Source: Saccharum officinarum
Lineage: Eukaryota > Streptophyta > Magnoliopsida > Poales > Poaceae
Direction: 5' to 3'
DNA length: 64,000 nt
Assembly: GCA_020631735.1 (NCBI GenBank)
Contig: CM036191.1
Coordinates: 44,113,562-44,177,561, forward strand
Shown here: positions 11,904 through 25,000 of the stretch, in pieces
Layout: every line of letters starts with the position of its first letter
How positions within the stretch are numbered: position 1 is the stretch's first letter
Notes under the pieces: model-generated
The model's database searches: none
What the model was told of the DNA's origin: nothing
Seen by the model: only the letters and a program-made list of their open reading frames with translations
Translations under genes and position numbers: made by a program

Positions 11904-12279
11904 CATCCACATCCAGCAGTACTTGTGCTAATCCCTTGGCCCCTGCCCGCCGAACCCAATGCTCAGCTTCTTCACCTAGAAGTTGCATGGAGTTGAACCA
12001 ATAAATGCAGACTCATTACATTGTTTCAAGATCATCCGAGCATCAAGAATCACCAGCGAATTCACCTCAGATTTTTAAGTTTCCAACCATGTCACTCATC
12101 CAGACCCACCAAGAACAGAACACCATATCATCTGACTGTAGAAATATGTCCAGAAGACCATACCCTCGTGAGAAGGAAGCAGCCTTGGAGCTATCATCAA
12201 AATTCCGAGGGGCCCAACGCTTAAATTGAGACAAATTACTTAAGAATTTCAAGCTCTGTATCAGCTAGGCCAAAAACCT

Positions 12280-14130
12280 GCTGTTCATAAAGTGCAAACT
12301 TCTAGTGGGACCCATGGCCCCTGATAACCCTAACTAAGCTCCGCTCCTGAAAGGACCTAACCTGCCTAGTGAAGACACAACCAGTCAAGACATGTTGGAT
12401 GGACTGGTCACACAAGGGCCAACTCCAGATGATGCAATCCCGAGCAATCTAAGAGATCCACAGTGGCGCAAGCTAAGAGATCCGTGGTCCAAATTGATTA
12501 TGAACTGCCAACCAAATAATGAATCGACACCTCCCTGGAGCCCATGTATTCCAAATTAGTTTCTACGTTTCGAAGTGAACAACTCCATTGAAGGAATTAT
12601 AAACCAACATCCGCTGAATATTACCCTAACCTTAAGTGTCTTCATATGTGCTTATCTTGGATATCTGGCTGAAGAATGATTTTAGACAGCAAGGGCCTGT
12701 TTGGATGGAAGCCTAGAGAAGTTGCCTGGAAAAAAATGTTGCCTGGAAAGTTAGTGATTTTTGCCTAGCCAGGCAAGTCAGAAAAATGTTGTTTGGTTGG
12801 AGGTCTGTGCCTGAGAACATTAATAAGAGGGTATGCGTAGTGTGGATGTGTATTAAAATATCTATGATGTGAGATTAACATACACTTATATAGCTTGATT
12901 AAGAAACTAGTTGATTTAGATTAATATTATTCTTCTTGATTAACTAAAGAATAATTTAATAAAAAGTTAATTGTACTTAATAACTTAATTATATTTTGCA
13001 TCCTAATATGAGAGAGAAAAGTACTGATATTGCAGTATTATTTTTTTGCTATTTAATTTTTCGCTAATAATAGTAATTTTTTAGAACTAATATTATTTTC
13101 TTGGTTCACATTCAAAAGAAGACAAAGCATGTTTTTATATAATGTAAATTTAACACTTATGATTTAATAATACAAGGATAAATATTTTTTAAAATAAGCA
13201 ATATATAAAAATTCATAATCTAGATTCCAAAAAATAAACTACTTTAATACTAATGAACAGTAAAAGTTTTTTTTTTCATGTTTTGATAAAGATCAACGTG
13301 GTTGTAATTTTTTTTTACGGTACCTATGCATCGTTTATGGGTGGTAAAAAAAACTATACTTTAACTGGAAAGTAAGAAATCAGTGCGCAGTACACCAGTA
13401 GCAATTAATTAATAGCACAAATCAGTACGGTTCATCATTACGTGTCCAGGCAACCTCCGCAGCCCCCAGGCAACCGATTTTGCTCGCCTGGGCATGGCAC
13501 TGATGCCTGGTGCTGGCATACATCCAGGTTAGCAACCAAACGGGTTCCAGGCAACATCCAGGAGATCTGCCAGCCAGGCAGAGGAGAGCCAGGGCTTTAA
13601 CCAAACAAGCCCCAAGTCCCACAGCCCAAGGTATTCTGAAGGAGCTGCCACAGAATGTGCCCTTAAATATCTTGGAAAAATTGTTGTTCTACCATTCCTC
13701 CCTAGACAGTTGGCTTGTTTTTCTTTTGCTTAGAGACAATAGCAAAAAAAAAAAAAAAAAGGTGCGGTGCCTTATCCACAGTATCTTGACAATGAAGGCA
13801 TTTGTCTGTCAACAAGGTGCTGCAGCCATTACCATTCTCAGTAACCACTCAGATAGAGAACAACGCCTTGATGTTCCTATGGTTAATCCAGTTATGTTTT
13901 CTGTAACCATAGACACTACATTCTTAGTGCCCAACCCAAGGTCTTCATTGTGTACCGGTCCCTCTAATTCACATTGCCGGCACAACTTCAGACAAACAAT
14001 TAAACAGAGTTCTCCATTAGCTTGCTCCCTTCCTTCCCAAAGAAAACCCTGACGTAATTTGTCAATTGCCTTAACTGCCCATGGAGGGAGGTGCAAAGCA
14101 ATTGCTTGATAAACTGTCATGGAGAATATG
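12280..14130 (-). pseudogene. L1-type LINE ORF2 remnant (reverse transcriptase tail and zf-RVT)
   Basis: Read on the minus strand, 14120-13809 encodes a stretch with [20 protein letters not shown], the segment that follows the reverse transcriptase core in plant LINEs. The lower part (about 12450-12290) encodes a Cys/His pattern like the zf-RVT domain (CDQSIQHVLTGCVF). Stops and frame changes interrupt it, and a 920-base element is inserted at 12694-13613. It is a dead LINE copy in the NLR intron, opposite in orientation to the gene. Confidence 0.65.
12694..13613. mobile_element. 920-base DNA element inserted in the LINE remnant
   Basis: The ends are inverted, ggcctgtttgg and ccaaacaagcccc, flanked by a possible 3-base duplication aag (12691-12693 and 13614-13616). 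The interior is AT-rich and non-coding, with gttgcctgg and caggcaac words near each end forming a longer subterminal inverted repeat. No transposase is encoded. Confidence 0.6.
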
Positions 14131-14275
14131 CCTTTTTATCTAGAGCATGCCAACAAATATAATTCACACATATAAATATGATTTTAAGCCCAGAATCCAG
14201 ATATCTGTTCAAATGAGCCCAGACCAAACATGAGATGCTCTGCAGTGTTTCAGTACCAGTGAGTACCAGTGCATC

Positions 14276-15085
14276 TGTTGACATCGCTTTTTAGCACGTG
14301 TCAAGATGGTCAGGAAGGGCTAATCAGCAGAGGAAAGATTACTGTGTAGATTGATAGCCGATGAAAATGAGCTTGTAAAGAAGGCTGCTTATGAGTGGTG
14401 GCGGCACGTGGATTAAAATTGAAGTGTTGTCGATAAGGTTAAGGGTATTATTGCCGATGCCGATGAAAGAAGACTTAAAGACTGCTGCCGATGAAACAGG
14501 GAGTGTGCCGATGGAAGAGACTTGAAGGCTGCTGCCGATGGAACAGGGAGTGTGCCGATGGAAAAAAGGTCGATGAGAATACCATCGTGATTGAGGCGGA
14601 CTATGGAATAAGATAGGAGTTAATTTCCTTGTATACGTTTACTAGAGTCTGAGTTGTATCAAAGTCATGTGTTTCCTTATATTTGGATTTAGTGTCCTAG
14701 TCGTATTTGGTTACGTTTCTGTAGATCAGGATATAAATATAGGGTGAAGGGCAATGTAATAATGAATCAATCAATATCAAAAACCAGCTTTTACTCTTAT
14801 TTACATCTATTTACTTTTCGGCGACTTCGTCAACTTGCATACTTTTTCCTTTTTACGAGTTCTCATCGATTCGGCGAGTTGCATCGCTCCGGTGCAATCT
14901 TCGACGATCCTCGAGTTCCACGTGAGTACCTCTTGGCCGTGACTTCCGGGCGTATCGCTGTTGTCAGGACCAAAGTGCTCGTATCTTCATCCTTGTCGAT
15001 TAATAGGTCAAATCGACTGGCACGCTTTGGATATCGATTTCGGGTATTAGCTCTTTGTGTTTGCAGATCCACTTTTGCATCAACA
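14276..15085 (+). repeat. 5' LTR of the intronic gypsy element
   Basis: 810 bases, TG...CA, with a TATA box (atataaatata, about 14731-14741) in the plus orientation, as expected for the element promoter. It contains seven copies of GCCGAT in a cluster at 14350-14560. Because it points the same way as the NLR gene, it could in principle start or end transcripts within the NLR intron. Confidence 0.92.
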
Positions 15086-15124
15086 CATCTTTCGGCACGC
15101 CCGGTGGAACCAGATCTGATCAAC
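15086..15124 (+). other. Probable primer-binding region
   Basis: Directly after the 5' LTR lies a ggcacgcccggtggaacc block followed by the gag start. A ggcacgcccggtgg block at this place is, as I recall, typical of grass Tat-like elements such as the RIRE2 type. The matching tRNA was not determined. Confidence 0.45.
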
Positions 15125-17715
15125 ATGTTCAATCCTGAGATCAATGCGGGAAACATCATCGCGGTATCCGAAGAAGATTTTAAGGAAGAACAGAAGCAGG
15201 CTATGGAAAAGGCTATAGAAGAATACAGACAGCTCTGCTTGAAGTCATTCAGCTTGAACAAGAGTGGACAAGTCATCCAGAAGCAAGATTTGTCGTTGCC
15301 TCGGCAAGCTACCTTTGATTCTAATCCGGGTAAACTTCAAGAGATGGTTAATTCTGCAGTAAATCATGCTTTAATTAATCACTCCAATGTGTTGTCCAAT
15401 ACTGTTCATAATGCTGTGATTCGAACTTTCAAAGAAGGGCAAGCGTCACCGCATTACGTTGGGCCTACCTATCATCAACCAGAATCAGCATCTGTTATTA
15501 CTCCATCGGCTCCCCCAGCCGTTGTGGGTACAGAGGTTTCTTCTCCTCCAGTATCAGCAGGCTTATCTAATGTGCAGTCTACACCGATACGATCAGATTC
15601 AGCATTATCAGGGCGAGTTCAGCTTAATACAGATCTAACGGCATCGGCTTTGTCAGGTCCTATGCTACAGAGTAATCAGATTCCTGCTAATTGGTGGGGA
15701 TACGGTATGCCTCCAGAGCCATCTGCTTTTAACCCTGGGTTACCTCAAGTGCTTGACACAGCAGGAAAAGCTCCTATGACATCGGCTGGTTCGCCGATAG
15801 CTCAAGTACCTCAATATACTACAGCAACTACTGTGCAACCAACTCTAGGAGGTTTCTAGATGCCTTTGGGTCAAACATCGGCAAACTTGTTACCGATGCA
15901 ACAGAAGGCTCCTACTGTAAGTCAACCTGGAGTCCAGGTTATGCCTCAAGCTAGTAGTAATTATCCAGCAATGTCAACAAATTACCAGCCATCGGCAAAT
16001 TTTGTACCGATAAACATTAATAATAGTTGGTCAGGGCAGTTTCCAATTCAATATACAGTTCAGCCAAATCAGCAAGCTGCAGGGATTCATTAAGGTCATA
16101 TGCACGCTGGTTTTCAGAATCAAGCATTGGCAGCTCAGCCGATGAATCCTTTCCAGCAGGTTAGTGGACCACAAATAGGGGCAAATATGCCAATTGCTGG
16201 AGATCGTGGGCCACAAAGATATGTAGAGGGGTATCAACAAGTACCTCCAGTGGAAATTCAGCCATATCGTCAACAAGATGTTGATGCTTTTTGAACCGAT
16301 AAAATAGCAGAAATTATGAAGGATCAGTTTGGGATCAAGCCCAAGGTCAATACATATTCTTATTGGACTCCATATCCTCCGGCATATGATTTAATTCCTC
16401 TCCCAAATCGGTACAAGGTGCCAGATTTCACTAAGTTCTCTGGGCAAGATGATACATCAACCATGGAACATGTTAATCGCTTCATTATTCAATGTGGAGA
16501 GGCAGCTAGTAGAGATGAATTAAGAGTTCATTTGTTTTCATCATCTCTGTCTGGATCAGCATTTACATGGTTTATTTCATTACCGCCAAATTCTATTATT
16601 ACTTGGGCTGATCTGGAAAAGCAATTTCATAAATATTTCTTTGCTGGAGTTCATGAAAAGAAGCTTACCGATTTGGTAAAGTACAGCGCAATGATGAATC
16701 GGTAGAAAGCTTTGTACAAAGGCTACGAGATGTAAAAAATAAGTGTTATAGTCTGGTATTGGATGATCGGCAGCTCGCCGATTTGGCTTTCCAAGGATTG
16801 TTGCCACACCTTAAAGACAGATACGCTTCTCAGGAGTTTAAAAGCCTAAGTCATCTCGTGCAAAGGATTTCTGATCAAGATACTAGGGTTTTTGAACCCA
16901 AAAGGAATTGGAACAAGAAGGTTTCATTTGTCGAAGAGGTAGAAGATTCTGATTCGGATGAAGAACCAGTTATCGGTTTGGCTGAGTGGGTTAAGAATAA
17001 AAAGCCGATATCTTGTCCCTTTGGTCAAAAAGAGCCAGAGAAGTTTACCTTCGACGTCACCAAAGCCGATAAGATATTTGATCTTCTGCTTCAAGAGGGC
17101 CAGATTAAGCTGTCACCTAATCATGTGATCCCATCGGCAGAAGAGTTGAAGAAAATGCTGTATTGCAAATGGCATAATGCAACGTCACACAGTACAAATG
17201 AGTGCAAAGTGTTTAGACAACCGTTACAATTAGCTATTGAGTCTAGGAGAATTAAATTTGGTAATTCCAAGATCCAGAAGCCAATGAAAATTGATCAACA
17301 TCCTTTTCCAGCAAATGTGTTGGATGCTGAAGGAAAGACTAAGGTGATGACATCGGAAGCTGCTGAGAAAAACGCATCAGTGGATCCCCAACATCGGATA
17401 ACTACCGATGATGCAAAAGGCAAGGGGCTACTAAAAGAAAGTGGCAGTTCTGGAAAACCTCCTCGATCTGGCATTGTGATTATCCATCAAAGACAACAGG
17501 AAGGCTGGCGTTAGCGAAGGGACCGATATCGACAACAGCAAGAAGAAAGACGCCGAGAGGAGTGGAATCGGCATAAGGATCATTGGAGGTGTCCGTTTTT
17601 TATTCATTGTTGGGAAGAAGGTATTAAATTACCTACTGTTGAAAATTACCTAGAGTGCAATGGTTATTATGGAGTCAATCGTTTAGAAAGGAGGTTTCAA
17701 CCAGGCAATCAAGGT
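15125..17715 (+). pseudogene. gag: gag region, broken
   Basis: The frame opens at ATG 15125 (MFNPEINAGN). The N-terminal part is rich in Pro, Ser, Thr and Gln. A retrotransposon-gag core lies at about 16390-16700 and 16720-16870 (RYKVPDFTKFSG, AFTWFISLPPNS). Farther on, near 17590-17670, is the CPFF-HCW / ECNGYY cysteine-histidine pattern common in grass Tat-like elements. In-frame stops occur at 15857-15859, 16091-16093, 16292-16294 and 17512-17514, and the frame shifts near 16700. The protein would package the element RNA; this copy cannot make it. Confidence 0.8.
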
Positions 17716-18780
17716 TTGTCCATCAATGAGCCGATCAGGAGTAAAGCATCAGTACATGATCGGCTGGGGGGCAGGTTTAGTGTACATGAGAGGCTTGGCA
17801 AATGCGCTGCATATTTTTCGAGGAACCAAGAGGAGCTTGAAGAGATGGCAAACGCAAGAGTTCCTGATGAAGAAATATTTTACAGGGATCCTAATATACG
17901 TCGTGTAGAGTCAACCAGGACCTATTATCAGCCAGTTTGGAAAACTAAACTTCCTCAATGGTGTCCAGAAGGTTTAACAAAGACACAGAAAAGGAGGATG
18001 CAGCGAGAGCGTCAAGAGGACTTATACCAAGAAGAGAGTTCCTCCAATAAGAGATCCGGTAATCAGCTGTGGCAAATAAAACACAAAAATAAAGGCCCAT
18101 CGGCAGATGTCAATATGGTGTTTATGTTGCCGATGGAATTTTTGGCACTCTCTGATAATGAGGAAGAAGCTGTTTTCTCTGACCAAATAGCTCAATTAAC
18201 GCTAGATCCAATGATGGCTGTTTTTGAGAAACCTGCCGATGATGAGAGACAGCATCTCAAGACTTTATTTGTGAAAGGCAGAGTTGATGGGCAGCCTGTA
18301 TCTAAGATACTTATTGATGGAGGAGCTGCAATTAATATTATGCCTTATGTGATGTATCGGAAACTTGGTAAGGGAGATCAAGACTTAACTAAAACCAATA
18401 TGATGCTAAAGGATTTTGAAGGCAATGTGTCACCAGCTAAAAAAGCAGTGTGTGTTGAGTTGACCATCGGCAGCAAAACCTTACCGACGATTTTCTTTGT
18501 TATTAATGGCAAGGGTGCATATAATCTGCTTCTAGGAAGAGATTGGATTCATGCTAATTGTTGTGTTCCTTCTACAATGCATCAGTGCCTTGTACAATGG
18601 ATTGGAGATAAAATTGAAGTTGTTCCTGGTGATTCTTCTTATATCATCGCATCGGTAGAATCAGATACTTATGAACGAACCAACTGCATATCAGGAGAAG
18701 CTTGGGAAAAAGAGTTCCTCAAGGTTGCCGATTACGAAGTTCCACCGATCCAAGCAGTCGGTTCTGAAGAAGAATTTTAA
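17716..18780 (+). pseudogene. gag end and aspartic protease domain
   Basis: After the repeated VHDRLGGRFSVHERLG segment, a retroviral-type aspartic protease domain spans about 18250-18600, with the active-site stretch LIDGGAAINIM (Asp-Gly-Gly rather than Asp-Thr-Gly, as in several plant lineages). The frame ends at TAA 18778-18780. The next coding stretch starts at an ATG overlapping this stop in another frame, so this is either a lesion or a natural frame change. Confidence 0.75.
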
Positions 18781-20212
18781 TGGATAGGTTTGCCGATGAT
18801 GAAAAATTAGGTCAAGGGTTTACATCGGCTGATGATTTAGTAGAAGTAGATATTGGTGAGGGCGATAAGCCAAGCCTACTTTTATTAGTGCTAAGTTAAA
18901 TTCCAAGTATAAACAGCAATTAGTCGATTTGTTAAAAGAATATAAAGATTGTTTTGCTTGGGATTATACTGAAATGCCTGGATTAGACCGATCGATAGTT
19001 GAACATCGGTTGCCTATTAAGTCTGGATTTCGGCCACATCAGCAGCCAGCGCGCCGATGCAATCCTATTATACTTTCTAATATTAAGGCCGAAATAACTA
19101 AATTGATTGAGGCAAAGTTTATTCGGCAGTGTCGATATGCGGAGTGGATTTCTAATGTGGTTCCTGTTTACAAGAAAAATGGAAAACTTCGTGTTTGTAT
19201 TGATTTCAGGAATCTTAATAAAGCCACACCGATGGATGGTTATCCAATGCCGATTGCTGATCTATTGATTGATGCTGCAGCAGGACATCAAATTATCAGC
19301 TTCATGGATGGTAATGCGGGTTATAATCAAATATTCATGGCTGAAGAGGATATTCCCAAGACTGCTTTTAGGTGTCCAGGTCATGTGGGATTATTTGAAT
19401 GGATAGTTATGACGTTTGGTTTGAAAAATACTAGTGCTACTTATCAAAGAGCTATGAACTTTATTTTTGATGAATACATTGGCACATTAGTAGAGATCTA
19501 CATCGACGACATAGTGATTAAGTCTGGAGATATCGCAAAGCATCTAACCGATCTACGAAAGATACTGGAGTGCACAAGGAAGCATGGATTAAAGATGAAT
19601 CCTAATAAATGTGCATTTGGTGTATCGGCAGGACAATTCTTGGGTTTTATGGTGCATCAGCGAGGCATTGAAATTAGTAGGAAGTCTATTGAGGCAATCA
19701 ACAAGGTGGTTGCTCCTGCCAATAAAACTGAATTACAATCTTTGATCGGTAAGATTAATTTAATCAGGAGGTTCATATCTAATCTGTCGGGTAAGATCAA
19801 GGCTTTCAGTCCATTACTGAAATTGAAAGTCGATCAGGAATTCAGATGGAGAGATGAGCAGCAATTAGCCCTAGATAAAATTAAGAGTTACTTAACAAAT
19901 CCTCCAGTGCTAGTTCCACCTCAACATGGGAAACCTTTCAGATTGTATTTGTCAACTGATGATACTGTTATAGGTTCAGCTCTTATTCAAAAATTTGAAG
20001 AGAAAGAACGTATTATTTATTATTTGAGCAGACGGTTAGTGGATGCTGAAACTAGGTATTCAGCTATCGAGAAATTATGTCTGTGTTTATACTTTTCCTG
20101 TATTAAGTTGAGACATTATTTACTATCGGCTGAGTGCACTGTCATATGCAAAGATGATGTGGTCAAATATATGCTGTCGATGCCGATATTAAGTGGTAGA
20201 ATTGGCAAATGA
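18781..20212 (+). pseudogene. pol: Reverse transcriptase and first RNase H domain
   Basis: The stretch FAWDYTEMPGL marks the entry to the reverse transcriptase. The catalytic YIDD motif (YIDDIVIKS) is near 19499-19525, preceded by VCIDFRNLNKATP and MTFGLKN. A classical RNase H-like domain follows (IIYYLSRRLVDAETRYSAIEK). A frameshift is needed near 18885, and the frame ends at TGA 20210-20212 in the middle of homologous sequence, probably a former Trp codon. The domain order is normal for Ty3/gypsy. Confidence 0.85.
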
Positions 20213-21139
20213 ATTTTAGCGTTATCAGAATTTGACTTATGTTATGAATCGGCTAAGGCAGTTAAAGGACAAGTTATGGCTGATTTTGTTATTCAACATT
20301 GCAACACAGTGGATTCTCTGGAAATTGCTCCTTGGACACTTTTCTTTGATGGATCTACACGTGGTGAAGGAGCAGGCATCGGCATTGTGTTAATTTCCCC
20401 TCAGGGGAGAAAGTATGAGTTTTCATTGCCGATTGTTGCTACATCAACAAACAATCAGGCTGAGTACCGAGCCCTGATAAAAGGGTTAGAATTGCTTAAG
20501 GAAGTACATGCCGATGCTGTTGAAGTCTTTGATGATTCTATGCTGGTTATAAATCAGTTGGCTGAGATTTATGAATGCCGAAGTGAAGTTTTAATTTCAT
20601 ATTATGAGAAGTGTCTGCAGTTGTTGAAAGGGTTTAGGAATTTTCATTTGGAACATGTTTCTCGATTGCATAATGAAGAGGCTAATCGATTGGCTCAGCA
20701 TGCTTCAGGGTATCAGCCTAGTCAAGAAGTGTTAACATCGGCAGTTGATATCGATGACTGGAGGAAGGAAATTATTGATTATTTGAAGAATCCGTCTAAA
20801 AAGGTTGAAAGACGTATAAGGTTCCAAACTACCAAGTATGTGCTCCTTGATGATGAATTATATTACCGTACCATAGATGGAGTTTTACTCAGGTGTGTTG
20901 GTATTGATGAATCAAAAGGCTTGATGGGTGAGATTCATGAAGGAGTATGTGGGGCTCACCAGTCAGCTTTCAAGATGAAATGGATGATCAGAAGGAATGG
21001 ATATTATTGGCCGACTATTCTCGAAGATTGTTTTAAATATTTTAAAGGAAGTCAGGAATGTCAAAAATTTGGTAATATTCAAAGAGCACCCGCATCGGCT
21101 ATGAATCCCATAATTAAGCCTTGGCCGTTCCGGGGTTAG
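20213..21139 (+). pseudogene. pol: Second (archaeal-like) RNase H and integrase zinc-binding domain
   Basis: A second RNase H domain starts with LFFDGSTRGEGAGIG, with the acidic residues of FFDGS, QAEYRAL and FDDSM in place. The last acidic site appears changed, reading EEANRLA where an Asp is usual (comparison from memory). Dual RNase H is a known mark of the Tat lineage. The integrase HHCC domain follows (HEGVCGAH ... GSQECQKFG), with Ser where the first Cys of the pair is expected. The frame stops at TAG 21137-21139, again in a Trp-like position. Confidence 0.75.
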
Positions 21140-22015
21140 GCTATTGATCTCATCGGTCAAATTTATCCACCATCGAGTAAGGGGCATAAATTTATTCTGG
21201 TTGCTACCGATTATTTCACAAAGTGGGTTGAAGCAGTTCCTTTGAAAAAGGTGACATCGGCTAATATGATTGATTTTGTGAAAGAGCATATTGTTTACTA
21301 ATTTGGTATTCCTCAAACCATCACTACCGATCAGGGTACCATGTTTACATCGGGCGAATTTGATGAGTTTGCTATAGGTATGGGGATTAAAGTTTTGAAT
21401 TCTTCACCATATTATGCCCAGGCTAATGGTCAGGCTGAGGCTTCTAACAAAGGAATTATCAAGCTCATTAAGCGCAAAATTAAAGAATATCCTAAGAGGT
21501 GGCATACAGTATTAAATGAAGCCTTGTGGTCATATCGGATGGCATGTCATGGTGTAACCAAGATAACACCTTATCAGTTGGTATATGGACACGACGCAGT
21601 ATTACCTTGGGAGATTAAAACTAGTTCTAGGCGAATATGTTCTCAAGATCAATTGACAGCCGATGACTATGATACCCTTATGAAAGATGAGTTGGAAGAT
21701 GTAGCAGGTCATCGGTTAAAGGCTTTAGCTAGCATCGAAGAGAATAAGAAAAGGGTAGCCAGATGGTATGACAAGAAGGTGAAGGTAAAGGAGTTTGTCG
21801 ATGGAGATTTAGTTTGGAAGTTGATTTTACCGATTGGAACTAAAAGTTCTAAGTTTGGCAAATGGTCACCTAATTGGGAAGGTCCACATCGGATAAATCA
21901 ATCTGTCCCTGGTAATACATATATTCTTGAAACCCTCGAAGGGGTTGTGTTTCTCAGAGCATTAAATGGAAAATACTTAAAGAAATATTACCCTAGTATC
22001 TGGATAGATGCATAA
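21140..22015 (+). pseudogene. pol: Integrase core and C-terminal region
   Basis: The DDE integrase core is readable: ATDYFTKWVEAVP, TTDQGTMFTSGEF and GQAEASNKG carry the D, D and E. An internal stop lies at TAA 21299-21301. The C-terminal part (GDLVWK, GKWSPNWEGPH) is the usual SH3-like tail, and the frame ends naturally at 22015. It would insert element cDNA into the genome; here it is inactive. Confidence 0.82.
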
Positions 22016-22086
22016 AAGTGTAATTGCCGATAACAATCCTATCGGCTAGAGTTAAAACAAAGTATTAATATATTATTGCCGATGCG

Positions 22087-25000
22087 CTAATTTAACAAAG
22101 ATTGGATAGCCGATATTGTACGCAGGCGAATTTCATCGGCTTCCTTTAATTCTTTAGCGTCTTCATCGGCAGTTCCCTCCACAGGCTTGAATTTCTTTTT
22201 CAAGGCCAGGGCCTTGCGAGCTTGGACATCCCGTTCTTGTTGAAGGGTTTTGATGACGACAGGAAGTTGGTCTTCTTCTTGCTTGGCATGGGTCAGGGCT
22301 GATTCAACTTCTTCAAGTTCAGCTAGCAAAGCTGCTCTCTTTGCCGATAGATCTAGAATTTTCTGCTTAAGATCGGCACCGGAGGTTTGCAAGTTGCTGA
22401 TGCTTTTGTGCTTCTCATCGGCAATTTGTTTTAGCTGCAGCATTTCTTCCTTGAGCTGGGCTTGAGCTGCTCTGTCGGCGATACGGTGAGCAGCCCGTTG
22501 ATATTGAAGTTGTCGGCTCTCTAGATGGACTGCTGGGAAGAGATTTTCTTCAACATCGGTAGGAATTTGGCCACGGATTGTTTTGAAGATAGTCTTTGCA
22601 GGATCTGAATCATTTATCAATTGAGCAGTATCTTGTTGCAATAGATTCAGAAGGGCTTCTAGCTTGCCATAGATGTCTGCCGATATTGTTCCCAATGCCA
22701 GGGAAGAACTCGCCTCTTCTCCATCATCATCAGAGACGTCGATAGCAAAAGAGAATAAGCTATCAGAAGAATCATGTTCCTGTGAAGAAAAGGAAGTTAG
22801 AGATTATACCCAAGGATAGATACGGATACTATAAACCGAATAGGTCAATCGGTTTACCTGCTTCAAGGCAGTTTCTTGGGCCTGGCTTGAGGGAGCAGCT
22901 TGAAGGGGATCATGCGAAGGATCGGCAGAGGTTGCCGATGGAATGTCTTCTATGACTTCATCAGTAGTTGGCCCTTGGGGTATGATGGCCGATGATATAT
23001 TCTGTGCAGAAGGGTCAACTTATTCGACTACATCGGTTGGCTGACTAATAGGTGTTGGAACGGATGCAGGAGCTGGTGTAGATTTCTGTCGCTTTTGCTG
23101 AGCTTCGGCATCGGTTAAAGCTTTACGCTTTGCTTGGGTCTCAGCGACAATTGGCTGGGGGGCATCGGCACTTGTTGATTGAGGAGCTTGAGTTCTTGGT
23201 ATGCTTGCCGATGTACCCATTTGTTGCTGTAAAAATAAGTGTGAGATCGGATATTTAACAGATAAAAGGTAAAGATAAAAGAATACCTCTGAAGGTTGGT
23301 TGGAGGTAGTGGTGCTTGTTGTTGGGGGAGTTGCCGATGACGATCCAGCTGTAGCTCTTACACCCTGGTAGTTATATATTGATATAATTTGTATCGGCAG
23401 TAAACAAAAAATAAACAAGATTATTACCTTAAAAGCCTTAATTAAGCTTGTAGCAGCAGCCATTGGAGTGGCCCTGGATGTTGCCAGTTTTGGTCTAGAG
23501 GAGATAGTTTTGGCACGGATCCTCTGGAAGGTTAAGGCGTCTAAGGTGGGGGCATTGTAGCCAATTATTGAAACTGGAGAGATAGGGTGTAGGTTGAAAG
23601 GTCTTCCACTCTTGCTTACTGATGGAACTGGATCATCAGCCTGTTACGGGAAAGATTAACTGCCGATATATATATAAAAAAGGGGGAGAAAGACAAAAGA
23701 AAGTTAAAAGGAACTTACTGCATCGTCAGGTATGGCGTAGTCGGGATCGATCATGTGCCGATATGTGTGGACGGATGTTGAAAATAACTGTTCTTTCCAC
23801 TCTTGCCACCATTGCTTATATGATTCTGTGATAAAAGATGCTGGTGACCAGGCGGAGAGATCAACATTTGAAATATCGGCATCGGGGGCAAGTTTTACTA
23901 CCCTACTCCACTCAGTTCCAGTGGTGATGGTTTCTCTGGGCTTGATCACATCGGCAAAGCATAGTTTGATTGGCAGTTGCCCAAAAGCCAGTTGACGAGA
24001 TACTGCCGATGGATTGTAGAATTCATAAGTAGTGTTGGAATTCTTTCCACTACCAAATGTGTTCACCGGGATTGCCCTGGGAGTAATAATGACCATCATA
24101 AGCTCATTATCTTGGTTCAGATCACTATCGGCGAAGTTGAAGAGAAGGGGGAACTTGTTATCCTCATCAATATAGGGTACCCAAGCCCTAAGATCACGAG
24201 GGAGACCATGGTAGAAATTCTGTAAAAACCTGCTGATTTGATCTTCATTAGCCTCTGTTCCAGGGAGGACAATTATAGCTTCGCCGAAGTTGAGAGGAGG
24301 GCGTGTTGCCGATTCCTCATCTCCAAGAATATAATCTTCGGCGATCTCTCGTGGAAATTCTTGGACAAAGAAATCCCACTGTAGACGCTTATGCATATGA
24401 GCGTTTAGCCACATATTGATGAACCACCATGGGCCTCCCAAATTGCCGATGGGTTCACCAAGTAGAAGCTTCTGAGATACTTGGTGGAGGAGGTAGTAGG
24501 TCGAGCTCAGAAGGTATCGGCCAAGCGGGAATCTGACACCATTGACCAAGAGTTCGGCTGCTGGGAGGAAGGCGTTGGTTGGTCCTACCGATCTTCCACA
24601 AAAGATAAACTTCTCTAACCACATATTCAAGAATATGGCGTGTTCTCTTTGATTGACAGTACCAGTCTTTTGGTATTCCTAGATGTATCCTGTCCAGCCG
24701 ACGATGTTGCGTGTATTCACTCTATATTCAGCTTTTCTGCCATAGATGTGGCTTTCATCGACGGTTGAGATATCCAAGCCGGTGAGCATGTATACATCGG
24801 CAAGAGTAGGGGCGCATGGGCCATAACCAAACATAAAGGTATTTGTGGTGTCTGACTAGAAGTGAGCGGCGGCTATCATCATAGACTCATTCTTTTGCAT
24901 ATCGGCAATGGATAGCCTAATGCATTGGTCTATCTTCCGTTCTGCCCATTACATTTGCATCGACCTGTTGACCCTCAAGTACCAGTCTTTCCACCCTTTG

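Noticed and set aside
13510..14052. 180-codon plus-strand frame
   Set aside because: It runs opposite to a recognisable LINE frame and crosses the border of a DNA element, so it is a shadow.
14744..15124. Start of gag in the 5' LTR at 14744
   Set aside because: The frame is open through the LTR, but the same sequence occurs in the 3' LTR without gag. The start at 15125 after the primer-binding region is the sensible one.
23020..23463. Single 147-codon antisense frame as an independent gene
   Set aside because: It reads through two short introns that have good splice sites and keep frame. It is better explained as parts of three exons of the larger antisense gene.
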